Shown piece by piece: positions 17,819-25,988 of a stretch of 64,000 nucleotides of DNA. This DNA comes from Paenibacillus brasilensis (GTDB taxonomy: Bacteria > Bacillota > Bacilli > Paenibacillales > Paenibacillaceae). The DNA lies in the NCBI RefSeq assembly GCF_009363115.1, contig NZ_CP045298.1:1704001-1768000 (forward strand), written 5' to 3'. The notes under the pieces are model-generated. The model ran no database searches. It worked only from the letters and a program-made list of their open reading frames with translations, and was not told where the DNA came from. The position numbers were made by a program, and so were the translations under genes. Numbering within the stretch: position 1 is the stretch's first letter; each line of letters begins with the position of its first letter.

Positions 17819-18718
17819 ATGGAAAGCAAAAAGAATGATATTCTACAGGCAGCCATTCGGTTGTTCTCCAGAAAAGGCTATTATTCGACATCTGTCGAAG
17901 AAATTGCCAAAGAAAGCGGGATGGCGAAGGCATCCTTTTATAAATATTTTCAGGGAAAAGAAGAATTGCCTCTGGAAATTTGTATCATTCTGGAGAACAA
18001 TATTGAACAAGACATCAGGGCACTTTACAGTAAATTTGATCTTACGAATGAGGATAAGCTGCACGACTTTATTGTACTTTATTTAAGAAATCTGGTTAAA
18101 AACAAAGTCTATTCGATGATGGATCTTCCTGAGCCGTCCATGCTTATTTTCCAAAATGAACAGCTCAACAGCACCTTCGAACAACATGAATATAAATTGT
18201 ACAAATGGGTATGCGACTGTCTGATTGATGTTTTCGGATCTGACATTGAAGATTATGTATGGGATATTACTTTTGTGCTTAAAAGTGTTGTATTTGAATA
18301 TATTCGTTTCTTTGCTGACCGGATGAACGATGAAACGATTGAGCATCTTACGCAATTCATCATCTTCTTATCCAATTCTTTAGTTGCCAGCCTGAAGAGT
18401 ACTGATTCGGTCTATCATTTGTGGGGCAGTCCAGGCTGGTTACCTGAAAGCACTATAAGCAATCCCTTCGATCAGGGCCGCCAGATCAATGTCCTTCTTC
18501 ACTCTCTGGAAGACAGTATACTTCTGTCTTCATGGAGTTTGGAGGATAAGCAAGAGTACCAGCAAATTTCCACTCTACTAAAGGAAGAAGCTCTGAAAGC
18601 GAACCCTCAGAAAGGGCTCTTAAAAGCTCTTTTTTCGTATTTGGAGCAACGTAAGGAACTGCAAAAGGTTTGCCATTTACTCAAAAATTTATTAGACCTT
18701 GCACCGGAATCGGAATAA
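17819..18718 (+). CDS. TetR family transcriptional regulator
   Basis: The N-terminus (about 5-50) is a typical TetR helix-turn-helix: DILQAAIRLFSRKGYYSTSV, then EEIAKESGMAKASFYKYF. At 299 residues it is roughly 100 longer than a usual TetR protein; an extra helical segment (about 200-299) follows the ligand-binding domain. RBS AAGGGGAG stands 5 bases before the ATG, 54 bases after the pump gene, so it is likely in the same operon and represses it through the palindrome at 13170-13185 (inference). A bidirectional terminator follows. Confidence 0.9.
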   Translation: MESKKNDILQAAIRLFSRKGYYSTSVEEIAKESGMAKASFYKYFQGKEELPLEICIILENNIEQDIRALYSKFDLTNEDKLHDFIVLYLRNLVKNKVYSMMDLPEPSMLIFQNEQLNSTFEQHEYKLYKWVCDCLIDVFGSDIEDYVWDITFVLKSVVFEYIRFFADRMNDETIEHLTQFIIFLSNSLVASLKSTDSVYHLWGSPGWLPESTISNPFDQGRQINVLLHSLEDSILLSSWSLEDKQEYQQISTLLKEEALKANPQKGLLKALFSYLEQRKELQKVCHLLKNLLDLAPESE

Positions 18719-18809
18719 TAGCCAACCATTCGGTGCAGTTAAAACAGATTTTCAGACGCCGATGAAGTAAATTTTGCTGAATCTGCTGTAGTTAGTCTGC
18801 GAAACATAA

Positions 18810-18850
18810 CTAAAAAAGACTGCTCATTTACATGAGACAGTCTTTTTTAG
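18810..18850. terminator. Bidirectional intrinsic terminator between tetR and metK
   Basis: CTAAAAAAGACTG...CAGTCTTTTTTAG is a symmetric inverted repeat with a second CTCA/TGAG stem at the apex. It has a T-run on each strand, so it can end both the plus-strand RND operon and the convergent metK transcript. Confidence 0.85.
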
Positions 18851-18882
18851 TTTATTGCTTTTATTTATTAACATACCAGGAG

Positions 18883-20085
18883 CTACAGACCCGCTTGTTC
18901 TTTCAATGTTTCTGCCTTGTCTACACTCTCCCAAGGTACATCCAGGTCTGTACGGCCAAAGTGACCGTAAGCAGCTGTTTGCTTGTAGATTGGACGACGC
19001 AGATCCAGCATGCGAATGATACCTGTTGGGCGAAGATCAAAGTTGTTGCGGATCAACTCAACCAGCTTCTCATCGCTTACTTTACCTGTACCGTATGTAT
19101 CCACGTTAATCGAAACAGGTGTAGCCACACCAATAGCATATGCAAGCTGAATTTCTACCTTGTCTGCCAATCCAGCTGCCACAAGATTTTTCGCTACATA
19201 ACGAGCAGCATAAGCAGCAGAGCGGTCCACTTTGGTCGGATCCTTACCGGAGAATGCTCCTCCGCCATGACGTGCATAACCACCATACGTATCGACAATG
19301 ATTTTACGCCCTGTCAGACCTGCATCACCTTGAGGGCCACCAATAACAAAGCGTCCCGTCGGATTGATGTAATATTTGGTTTGCTCGTCCAACAATTCAG
19401 CAGGAACAACCGGCAAAATTACCTTTTCTTTGATGTCTGCTTGAATTTGCTCCAGTGTAGTATCCTCTGCATGCTGTGTAGAAACCACAATTGCATCGAT
19501 ACGAACAGGCTTGCCATTCTCATACTCAACGGTTACTTGCGTTTTACCATCTGGACGAAGGTAATTAAGTGTTCCATCCTTACGTACTTCAGACAAACGT
19601 CGTGCAATACGGTGAGACATAGCAATAGGCAAAGGCATCAGCTCAGGGGTTTCATTCGTAGCAAAACCAAACATCAAACCTTGGTCCCCTGCACCAATGT
19701 TTTCTGTTTCTTTATTCACTTCAGCAGGATCACGGCTCTCCAAGGCAGCATTAACACCTTGAGCAATGTCCGGAGATTGTTCATTTAAAGAAGTCAATAC
19801 AGCACAAGTATTGTAGTCAAAACCGTACTTCGCACGTGTATAGCCAATTTCCTTGATCGTGTTTCGTACAATGGATGGAATATCCACGTATTCCGATTTG
19901 GAGCTGATTTCACCAATGACGAGAACGAGACCGGTAGCTACCGATACCTCACACGCTACCCGTGCATTAGGGTCATTAGCCAAAAAGGCGTCCAATACAG
20001 CATCGGATATCTGATCGCAGATTTTATCTGGATGCCCTTCTGTTACAGACTCGGACGTGAACAAATGACGGCCCTTTACAGACAT
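18883..20085 (-). CDS. metK: S-adenosylmethionine synthetase MetK
   Basis: MetK makes S-adenosylmethionine from methionine and ATP in the cytoplasm. The 400-residue protein carries the family signatures: [22 protein letters not shown] near the start, [10 protein letters not shown], and the phosphate loop [15 protein letters not shown]. An in-frame start at 20115 exists, but ATG 20085 has GGGAGG 9 bases upstream and gives the normal N-terminus. The leader (20086-20211) does not contain an S-box (SAM) riboswitch, unlike many Bacilli. It runs convergent to the tetR operon. Confidence 0.97.
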   Translation of the reverse strand: MSVKGRHLFTSESVTEGHPDKICDQISDAVLDAFLANDPNARVACEVSVATGLVLVIGEISSKSEYVDIPSIVRNTIKEIGYTRAKYGFDYNTCAVLTSLNEQSPDIAQGVNAALESRDPAEVNKETENIGAGDQGLMFGFATNETPELMPLPIAMSHRIARRLSEVRKDGTLNYLRPDGKTQVTVEYENGKPVRIDAIVVSTQHAEDTTLEQIQADIKEKVILPVVPAELLDEQTKYYINPTGRFVIGGPQGDAGLTGRKIIVDTYGGYARHGGGAFSGKDPTKVDRSAAYAARYVAKNLVAAGLADKVEIQLAYAIGVATPVSINVDTYGTGKVSDEKLVELIRNNFDLRPTGIIRMLDLRRPIYKQTAAYGHFGRTDLDVPWESVDKAETLKEQAGL

Positions 20086-20211
20086 GAACTTCAACCTCCC
20101 ATAATTAAAATACATGAGGATTTATACGAGAAATCCTGACATGACGATGGTATTATTCAGGTACCTTCAAGCCAGCATATGACAGGAAGATAGCTTTTTC
20201 ACCTGACTAAC

Positions 20212-20243
20212 AAAAAATGAACCTTTTCCGGTTGGAAAAGGTT
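20212..20243 (-). terminator. Intrinsic terminator between SASP gene and metK
   Basis: AACCTTTTCC-GGTT-GGAAAAGGTT is a perfect 10-bp stem with a 4-base loop, followed on the minus strand by CATTTTTTG. It would end the spore-protein transcript, though it sits about 170 bases past that gene. An attenuator in a metK leader is the alternative reading. Confidence 0.75.
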
Positions 20244-20411
20244 GCGTACAAGCCTCAAATGCCATGATATCTTATTTAAAACAAGGTGTCAATTCATATC
20301 GCTCAATTACAAGCTTCAAAGTCGGAATAAGTTTACACGTAAATCAATTTTGATTCACATGCAAATAACTGCACTTTACAAGCTAATATATTTAGTTGAA
20401 ATTATTGCAAT

Positions 20412-20702
20412 TTATAATGCATCAAATTCAGATAAGCTACGTTCAGCAGATTGTACCAATCGCTTCGTAATCTCTCCACCAACAGAACCGTTTTGTCTTG
20501 AAGTTAAATCTCGCCAAGCCACATTCCCTTTCCCCGCAAACTCTCCAAATTCCGCAGCAAATTCACTGTCAGCGTTGGGATGTATATGAGAATATTGAGG
20601 GTTATAGACAGGGAGCCCAAACTCCGCAGCGATTTCATACTTCAAATCATGTAACCTGGCACGGCTTTCAGGAATTAATTGTCTTTGGCCTCTTGACGCC
20701 AT
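20412..20702 (-). CDS. Alpha/beta-type small acid-soluble spore protein
   Basis: SASPs coat and protect DNA in the dormant spore and are degraded at germination. The C-terminal signature NGSVGGEITKRLVQSAE is clear, and the stretch SEFAAEFGEF matches the germination protease (GPR) cleavage region. At 96 residues it is longer than the usual 60-75, mainly because of an insertion after the N-terminal helix (about 30-45). ATG at 20702 has GGAGG 9 bases upstream and is preferred over a GTG at 20711. I could not find a convincing sigma-G promoter. Neighbours are unrelated (metK; surface genes). Confidence 0.88.
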   Translation of the reverse strand: MASRGQRQLIPESRARLHDLKYEIAAEFGLPVYNPQYSHIHPNADSEFAAEFGEFAGKGNVAWRDLTSRQNGSVGGEITKRLVQSAERSLSEFDAL

Positions 20703-20816
20703 TGTACACACCCTCCATTAAATGTATTGTCTTTCATGAGGTTAGTGTGCAGCGATTAGATGTCACTTAGCCAAGAACAATTTGCTATCCCAAGCAGTAT
20801 TTACGAACAAAGCAGT

Positions 20817-21398
20817 TTACTGTATCGTATAACCGCCTCGTACCATAACGACCAAGCCAAACTTTTGCCCTTCTTTTACCTGAATACCTCTTCCTTCTCT
20901 AGGAAACGATAATAGATGATTTTTTTCGACAACCTGATTATGAACAATTTCTGTTCCAGAAGTAATATCAATAGCACCACTGGCATCCATACTATATACA
21001 ACAGCATACCCATTGCGTAAAATAAATTCCGCTCCAGCTTTGGCAATTAACTTTTGACCAGGCTTTATATCAACAACCTTTAATTCCTCAGTCTGTTCTA
21101 CTGCTGTTGAAGCTTTGCCTGTATTAGACGCTCCCGAAGCTGTTGCACTAGAAGTAGCGCTTGTTGTGGATGCTGTTGAACTAGTCGTTTTACTATTACT
21201 GCTACTTCCTGATCCTCCACCTTTGATTGCCTGAGCAATTTTCTGATCAACATAGCTTTTAGTTACGACTGGATCATCAGCTGTACCTGGTTGTCCAGGG
21301 TCGGAGGCCCCATTTACTGAATTATTCATTAAGGAGCCTGCAACAATTCCTCCACCAAGTAAAACAGTAGCCAACGATATTTTATAGCGTGATTTCAT
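20817..21398 (-). CDS. Secreted protein of unknown function, last gene of the surface cluster
   Basis: A 193-residue exported protein: N-terminal signal peptide or membrane anchor (about 7-30), a short helix (DDPVVTKSYVDQKIAQAIKG), a low-complexity Ser/Thr/Ala linker (about 62-100), and a compact beta-rich C-terminal domain (about 104-193; ELKVVDIKPGQKLIAKAGAEFILRNGYAVVYS). I do not recognise the family. It begins 52 bases after the TolC-like gene with no terminator between, so the two are probably cotranscribed and may work together. The C-terminal domain could be a small wall- or protein-binding module; that is a guess. Confidence 0.65.
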   Translation of the reverse strand: MKSRYKISLATVLLGGGIVAGSLMNNSVNGASDPGQPGTADDPVVTKSYVDQKIAQAIKGGGSGSSSNSKTTSSTASTTSATSSATASGASNTGKASTAVEQTEELKVVDIKPGQKLIAKAGAEFILRNGYAVVYSMDASGAIDITSGTEIVHNQVVEKNHLLSFPREGRGIQVKEGQKFGLVVMVRGGYTIQ

Positions 21399-21450
21399 GG
21401 AATCCTCCTACAGCAGGTTAATGCATCTGCAAAAACACTTTGTGTTCGTA

Positions 21451-22989
21451 TTATTGGCTTGCTTCAGAAGAAGCACCTTTCATAGCCCACGGTTTATCAA
21501 ATGCCATTTTCAATGTATCAATATTTGTAACAATATCTTCAGCCTGCTGTTCAGCAGTGGTTACTTTCAAATTAGCCTCATAAACCTGAAGCTCAGTAGC
21601 TAAGCCAACATCAAATTGCTTTTTAGTCATATCAGCTGCACTTCTAGCGCTCACCAAACCAGCTTGTATTTGGGAGTACTGACTTTCCAATCCTTTGATG
21701 TTGTTATAAATGGTTCTTACAGCTTCTTCAAGCTGTCTCTTTGTACCCTCTGTTGCATACTGAGCTTTTTCAACATCAAGTTGTTGAGCTTCGTATGGCG
21801 TATTTCCTGGCGTATTAAAATTGTAGAGTTTCAAGCTCAATTCAGCTAAATCTACTTTTTGTTCACTTAACCAAATAGCAGTGCTGCTAGTAAGTACTTG
21901 GCTCACCTTAGTTTCCACATTATCTTTAAACTCAGAATAAACAGGCTTATCCTTTAGTTCATAACGTTGTTCCGGTTTATAGCCAATTACTTGATTCAAA
22001 GATACATATGCACTATCCAGATCTTTTTTAGCCTTTTCTAAAGCAGCATGATTTTGAGTCAATTGATTGGTGGCTTGAGTCACCTCATAATCACTCGACA
22101 TTTGATTATCTCTTTTAATTTGTACAACTTTCAGTTTGCGCTCAGCATCTTCTATATTCAATGCAGCCAGCTTAACAGCATTTTGCTTTTGAAGAAGCTT
22201 GTTATAAAGATCTTTTACATTATATTCAATACCTTCTTTGGTCATGTCCAGGTTCTTTTTGGCGGCCTCATAGTTAAGGTTAGTTTGAGCATAACCTTTG
22301 AAGGCTTTATCTTGCGCTTCATCGCCTGCTTCTGCAGGAACAAATTTAATATCCTTCCCTGTTTCTTTCATGATTTTTCCAGATTGATCAATATTCGTTT
22401 CTGCTGTTTTCACTGAGGTACTATCAGCTATAGCCAGTTTAACTGCATCATCATAAGTCAAAGAATCGTTATAGTAGGTATCATAAGTAACTTTAGTCAC
22501 AGGAGCTGCAAAAGGCTTACTGGATAAGCTGTTGCTTTGATCACCAGTAGTGATTCCATCAGCTTGATTTGAAATGGTTACTGTCCGTGTAGTCTGATCC
22601 CAATTTACTTTGGCGCCTAATGATTGACTCACAAAACGTAAAGGAACAAATACTTGACCCTTCTGAATTTGAGTTGCCGCATCCAGTTGTACAGGCGCAC
22701 TATTCTTATAAGCCAGTTTAGAACCAACATTTAGAGCTAACGTATCATTATTTTTGGATGCTGTTACTTTTTTAGCTTTGCTATCCCACTCCACTTGCGC
22801 TCCCAAACTTTCAAAAACGCCGCGAAGAGGCACCAAGGTTGTATTTTGACTAATCACTGGGGATTGTGTATATTGCTGAGTTACACCGTTAATAATAACC
22901 TTTATATCACCTGATTGAGCTCCCGCAAGATTGGCGAACATAGAAGTAAGAGCCAATGTGGACAGTAGTGCCACTCCAAAACGTTTCAT
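21451..22989 (-). CDS. TolC-like (outer-membrane-factor family) protein with N-terminal stalk domain
   Basis: This 512-residue protein has a signal peptide (1-24, cleavage after LAGA), a two-part copper-amine-oxidase-N 'stalk' domain (about 28-140; TLVPLRGVFESLGAQVEWD, VFVPLRFVSQSLGAKVNWD), and then a TolC-family helical region. The first TolC repeat opens with LTYDDAVKLAIAD (177-189) and closes with KKDLDSAYVSLNQVIG (321-336); the second closes with FDVGLATELQVYEANL (459-474), the hallmark G-x-x-T-x-x-x-V pattern. The stretches that form beta-barrel strands in diderm TolC are replaced by short loops (about 205-235, 388-402). So the alpha-barrel part is retained without the membrane barrel. 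RBS AAAGGAGAG. It lies downstream of the surface protein at 23089, past a weak terminator. Confidence 0.82.
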   Translation of the reverse strand: MKRFGVALLSTLALTSMFANLAGAQSGDIKVIINGVTQQYTQSPVISQNTTLVPLRGVFESLGAQVEWDSKAKKVTASKNNDTLALNVGSKLAYKNSAPVQLDAATQIQKGQVFVPLRFVSQSLGAKVNWDQTTRTVTISNQADGITTGDQSNSLSSKPFAAPVTKVTYDTYYNDSLTYDDAVKLAIADSTSVKTAETNIDQSGKIMKETGKDIKFVPAEAGDEAQDKAFKGYAQTNLNYEAAKKNLDMTKEGIEYNVKDLYNKLLQKQNAVKLAALNIEDAERKLKVVQIKRDNQMSSDYEVTQATNQLTQNHAALEKAKKDLDSAYVSLNQVIGYKPEQRYELKDKPVYSEFKDNVETKVSQVLTSSTAIWLSEQKVDLAELSLKLYNFNTPGNTPYEAQQLDVEKAQYATEGTKRQLEEAVRTIYNNIKGLESQYSQIQAGLVSARSAADMTKKQFDVGLATELQVYEANLKVTTAEQQAEDIVTNIDTLKMAFDKPWAMKGASSEASQ

Positions 22990-23020
22990 AATTTCTCTCC
23001 TTTGTCAATAAGGCTAATAA

Positions 23021-23051
23021 AAGAAAAGGGCTCCAAAAGGAACCCTCTTCT
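23021..23051 (-). terminator. Terminator or attenuator between surface-protein gene and TolC-like gene
   Basis: On the minus strand GGGTTCC-TTTT-GGAGCCC, extended by AGAAGA/TTTTCT, is followed by TTTATT. The stem is good but the T-run is partial. It would set a high level for the upstream surface protein and let a fraction of transcripts continue into the TolC-like gene, which has no other clear promoter in the 100-base gap. Confidence 0.65.
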
Positions 23052-23088
23052 CATCTAATTCAGTTAACTCAAAAGAGCTGCTCTTAAA

Positions 23089-25446
23089 TTAGTTGTTGTT
23101 TTCAACAGTAACTGTTTTTGCAGTTGCATCATAGTTAACAGCTGCATCCAGTGCTCTACCTACCCAGTAGATAGGCAGTACAGTACGGTTTTTGTTAGTT
23201 ACAGCTTTAACGTCCATGCGAATCACAGTACCGTTAACAGTCAACAGGTTAGTGTTCAGTTTGATTTGGGCAACAGTGTTACCTTTGATCAGGGTAACTG
23301 TAGAAGTTGCTTTGTCAAACAGGATGTTTTGTGGAGATACACCCAGAGCTTCAGCAGCATAACGTACTGGCAAGTAAGTGCGTCCGTTTTCAGCATAAGC
23401 AGCTACATCAGCTGTTTTGCTTTGGCCGTTCACAGTGTAGGAAGTGCTTCCCAGTGTGAAGGTGGCTTTAGTTTTAGTAGCACCTGGAGCTGGAGTTCCA
23501 ACAGTTGCGATTGCTACTTCAGCAGCTGCAGTGTTGTTGTCTTTCCAGTTTTGAGTGTTGTCAGTTGCGCCTTTGTATGCAGTGTAAGAAACTGCGCTAC
23601 CTTTCAGCTTAGCAACGATGTCGCCTTGAGCTACAGTACGGTCAACAGTCAGCTTAGGAGCCGAGATTGTGATTGTACTTGGAGTAGCACTTTCGCTATC
23701 AATGTAGAAGCTCAGACGGCCTTTATCGCTATCGCCATAAGTATCAGTAGACACGCTCTTCACTTTAACGTCACCAGCTGTAACTTTTACATCTGGAGTA
23801 GAAGCAAAACGTACGCCTGTTGGCAATTCCAAGATTACTTCACGGCTACCGTCTTTCTTAACGAAAGCTTCTTTAGCAGCTTCAGTAATTGTGATATCGC
23901 CAACTTGTTGGTCGCCCAGACCGATTGTCAGGGTTGGTTTGGATGCAGCAGCCAAAGTAACAGCTTGCTTCACAGTTGCAACCTTAACATTACCGCTCAG
24001 ACCTTGGCTACCAGCAACTTCAACGTTCAGATCACCGGAGAAACCTGGTTGCGTAGCAACTTCAACGTTTTTCAGTTTCAAAGTACCTGGGTCAGTAGTG
24101 CTGCTAGGATTGTTGAAAGTCAATCTCAAAGTACGTTTGTCGGAGTCAGTGTAAGATACTTTCACGTTACCCATACCATTAGTATTTTCGAAAGAACCAA
24201 CGAAATTTTCTCCTGGGTTATTGCTATCGAAAGTAGACTGCCAACGAGCACCCTCAGGCAAACGCAGAGTTACTGTACGACCTGAAACAAAAGAGTGAGC
24301 TACTTTCTCTTTAATTACGATATCGCCAATTTTTTGCTCGTCATGTCCAGCAAGAATTGTTGTTGGAGTAGCAACGGAAACGCCACCACCGATTTGTCCA
24401 TAGCTACCAACTACGAGGGAGCTAACGTCAGTGGTTGTGTTACCAGAGATCGTTGCAGTAATGTCGCCTTCTTTAGCGTTTGTTTCGTCATCAACGTAGA
24501 AGCTGATAGGCAGATTAAATGTTGTTTCCTTAGAACTTACCTTTTTCAAGGAGACAGTCAGAGTATCACCATCAACTTTATAATCTACATCGCTCGGTGC
24601 AAGGTCACCATACAGAATAGTAGCAGTGCTTGGAGCGTTCCATTTAAAACCACTAGGCAGTTTCAGCTTGATGTTATTATTGTTAGCCAAAGAAGCTGCA
24701 GTTTGCTCTTTAACTTTCAATGTTGCAGTGAAATTATCAGTGTTAGAAACAGTATCCAAAGCGGACAAAGATACTTGACCGGAAGATACTACGTTTGCAA
24801 TTGCAACTTCACCGCTAGTCAAACCACTTGTAGAAGAAGCATCGATGGAAGCTTTCACTGGTCCATTGCTAGGTCCAGCAACATTGATGCTTGCAAAGTT
24901 CAAGTATACTTTTGCACTATCCAAAGAGTTTTCAAAATTGAATGTTACACGTGCAGAGTTATTAGTTAGTTGTTCAACTTTCAGTGGATCAGCAGGGAAA
25001 GGATTGTCAGTAGTCGCTTTAGATTTATTGTCACCAGCGTCAACATAAACACCTAAACCATAAGTAGCATCACTAGCAGAAGTTGTAGCACCAACTGCAC
25101 CTTTCGGAGCAGTACCGAAAGTGAAGCCTTTAGGCAAAGTAACAGTGAACGAAGAATTTTTAGCAACAGAAGCTTGGGAAACGGTAATTCTTGCTCTACC
25201 TAAAGTAGCGTTGTCTTGCTGTCTAGAATCGATACTTGGAGTATACACGGATTCATAGCTAGAAGCTGCATGGATAGCAGTTGGTGCAGTCAATGCTGCG
25301 ATTGGAGCTGCAACACCAGCAACCAATGTTGCTGTTGCCAGCACGTTGATCATTTTTTTGTTAAACTTTGTCATAACCTTTTTTTCTCCTCCTTGAATAT
25401 AAACAGAAATATTATTTTTGTCTTTTTGTCGGATCTTGTCACTCAT
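23089..25446 (-). CDS. Large S-layer-like surface protein with C-terminal stalk domain
   Basis: A secreted protein of 785 residues from the first start (761 from the second). The signal peptide is KFNKKMINVLATATLVAGVA...IHA. The body consists of several beta-rich modules of about 130-150 residues with recurring phrases (EQKIGDIVIKE / QQVGDITITE; VTLRLPEGARW / VILELPTGVRF). The C-terminus is a stalk domain (NGRTYLPVRYAAEALG, NRTVLPIYWVGRALD). Composition is low in charge and without cysteine, as in S-layer proteins. Two ATGs have good ribosome sites: 25446 (AAAGGAGGTG, 9-base spacer) and 25374 (GGAGGAG, 11-base spacer); the second gives a normal signal peptide. A strong promoter and dyad lie upstream, so high expression is likely. 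Confidence 0.8.
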   Translation of the reverse strand: MSDKIRQKDKNNISVYIQGGEKKVMTKFNKKMINVLATATLVAGVAAPIAALTAPTAIHAASSYESVYTPSIDSRQQDNATLGRARITVSQASVAKNSSFTVTLPKGFTFGTAPKGAVGATTSASDATYGLGVYVDAGDNKSKATTDNPFPADPLKVEQLTNNSARVTFNFENSLDSAKVYLNFASINVAGPSNGPVKASIDASSTSGLTSGEVAIANVVSSGQVSLSALDTVSNTDNFTATLKVKEQTAASLANNNNIKLKLPSGFKWNAPSTATILYGDLAPSDVDYKVDGDTLTVSLKKVSSKETTFNLPISFYVDDETNAKEGDITATISGNTTTDVSSLVVGSYGQIGGGVSVATPTTILAGHDEQKIGDIVIKEKVAHSFVSGRTVTLRLPEGARWQSTFDSNNPGENFVGSFENTNGMGNVKVSYTDSDKRTLRLTFNNPSSTTDPGTLKLKNVEVATQPGFSGDLNVEVAGSQGLSGNVKVATVKQAVTLAAASKPTLTIGLGDQQVGDITITEAAKEAFVKKDGSREVILELPTGVRFASTPDVKVTAGDVKVKSVSTDTYGDSDKGRLSFYIDSESATPSTITISAPKLTVDRTVAQGDIVAKLKGSAVSYTAYKGATDNTQNWKDNNTAAAEVAIATVGTPAPGATKTKATFTLGSTSYTVNGQSKTADVAAYAENGRTYLPVRYAAEALGVSPQNILFDKATSTVTLIKGNTVAQIKLNTNLLTVNGTVIRMDVKAVTNKNRTVLPIYWVGRALDAAVNYDATAKTVTVENNN

Positions 25447-25497
25447 CAGTCGTTACACCTCCTTTCCGAGCTTTATGAGAACCCTTATAAAATGATA

Positions 25498-25516
25498 TCT
25501 GTGACAATATCACAGA
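25498..25516. promoter_or_regulatory. Inverted repeat in the 5-prime leader of the surface-protein gene
   Basis: TCTGTGA-CAATA-TCACAGA is a perfect 7-bp dyad about 50 bases before the first start codon and inside the transcribed leader. It could be an operator or an mRNA-stabilising hairpin near the 5-prime end. Confidence 0.5.
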
Positions 25517-25565
25517 AGCTTGGAATCTAGTTGAAAGAAAGCGTCCATTTATGACGTACTCCAGT

Positions 25566-25594
25566 ATTATACAATGTGATAACAATGCAGTAAA
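25566..25594 (-). promoter_or_regulatory. Sigma-A promoter of the surface-protein gene
   Basis: TTTACT (25589-25594), a 17-base spacer and a perfect TATAAT (25566-25571) on the minus strand. Transcription would begin near 25559, leaving a leader of about 110 bases to the first start codon and about 185 to the second. Confidence 0.7.
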
Positions 25595-25988
25595 GATTTT
25601 TTTTAGCGAATTTTGTCTTTACGCTTTTGTACCCCTTTGTTTCATACTCACCCAATTAGACGTAGCATAGGTTTAAAAAGTTGCGTCAGTTTCAAAAAAA
25701 ATTTATTTTTTTTTGATTATGTATTCCGCTTTCCACAGTCATAATTATACTATTAAACCTGTTCCTCCGTCATCCTACAACTTTTACCTTACCAACCTTA
25801 AATGTACAAGGTGATTCCCATACATTAAAGTCAGTCTTCAATGGAGTATATTCATCAAGAATTATCCATAGAATATATAAAGTACATAAAGACTATAGAT
25901 TCCTTGTAGAAATCTAATACTCTAATACAGTTTTAAGTAGTAGGAATGACGGAGTAACAGCAATTTACTGTAAGATAACGAAAACGAA
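25595..25988. other. AT-rich gap between RND adaptor and surface-protein promoter
   Basis: These 394 bases separate the second RND adaptor from the surface-protein unit. They contain many A/T runs, which may act as an upstream activating (UP) region for the promoter at 25566-25594, and a small dyad TAGATT...AATCTA near 25895-25915. I see no gene and no strong terminator. Confidence 0.5.

Noticed and set aside
18832..19788. Plus-strand 318-codon open frame opposite metK
   Set aside because: Antisense to a well-conserved enzyme, Cys-rich composition, no credible start.
20086..20211. SAM (S-box) riboswitch ahead of metK
   Set aside because: Many Bacilli have one here, but the leader lacks the conserved S-box core segments; only an ordinary hairpin lies further upstream.
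23266..24285. Plus-strand 339-codon open frame opposite the surface protein
   Set aside because: A shadow of the strongly biased minus-strand coding sequence; it has no ribosome site, is rich in Cys, Ser and Phe, and matches no recognisable protein.
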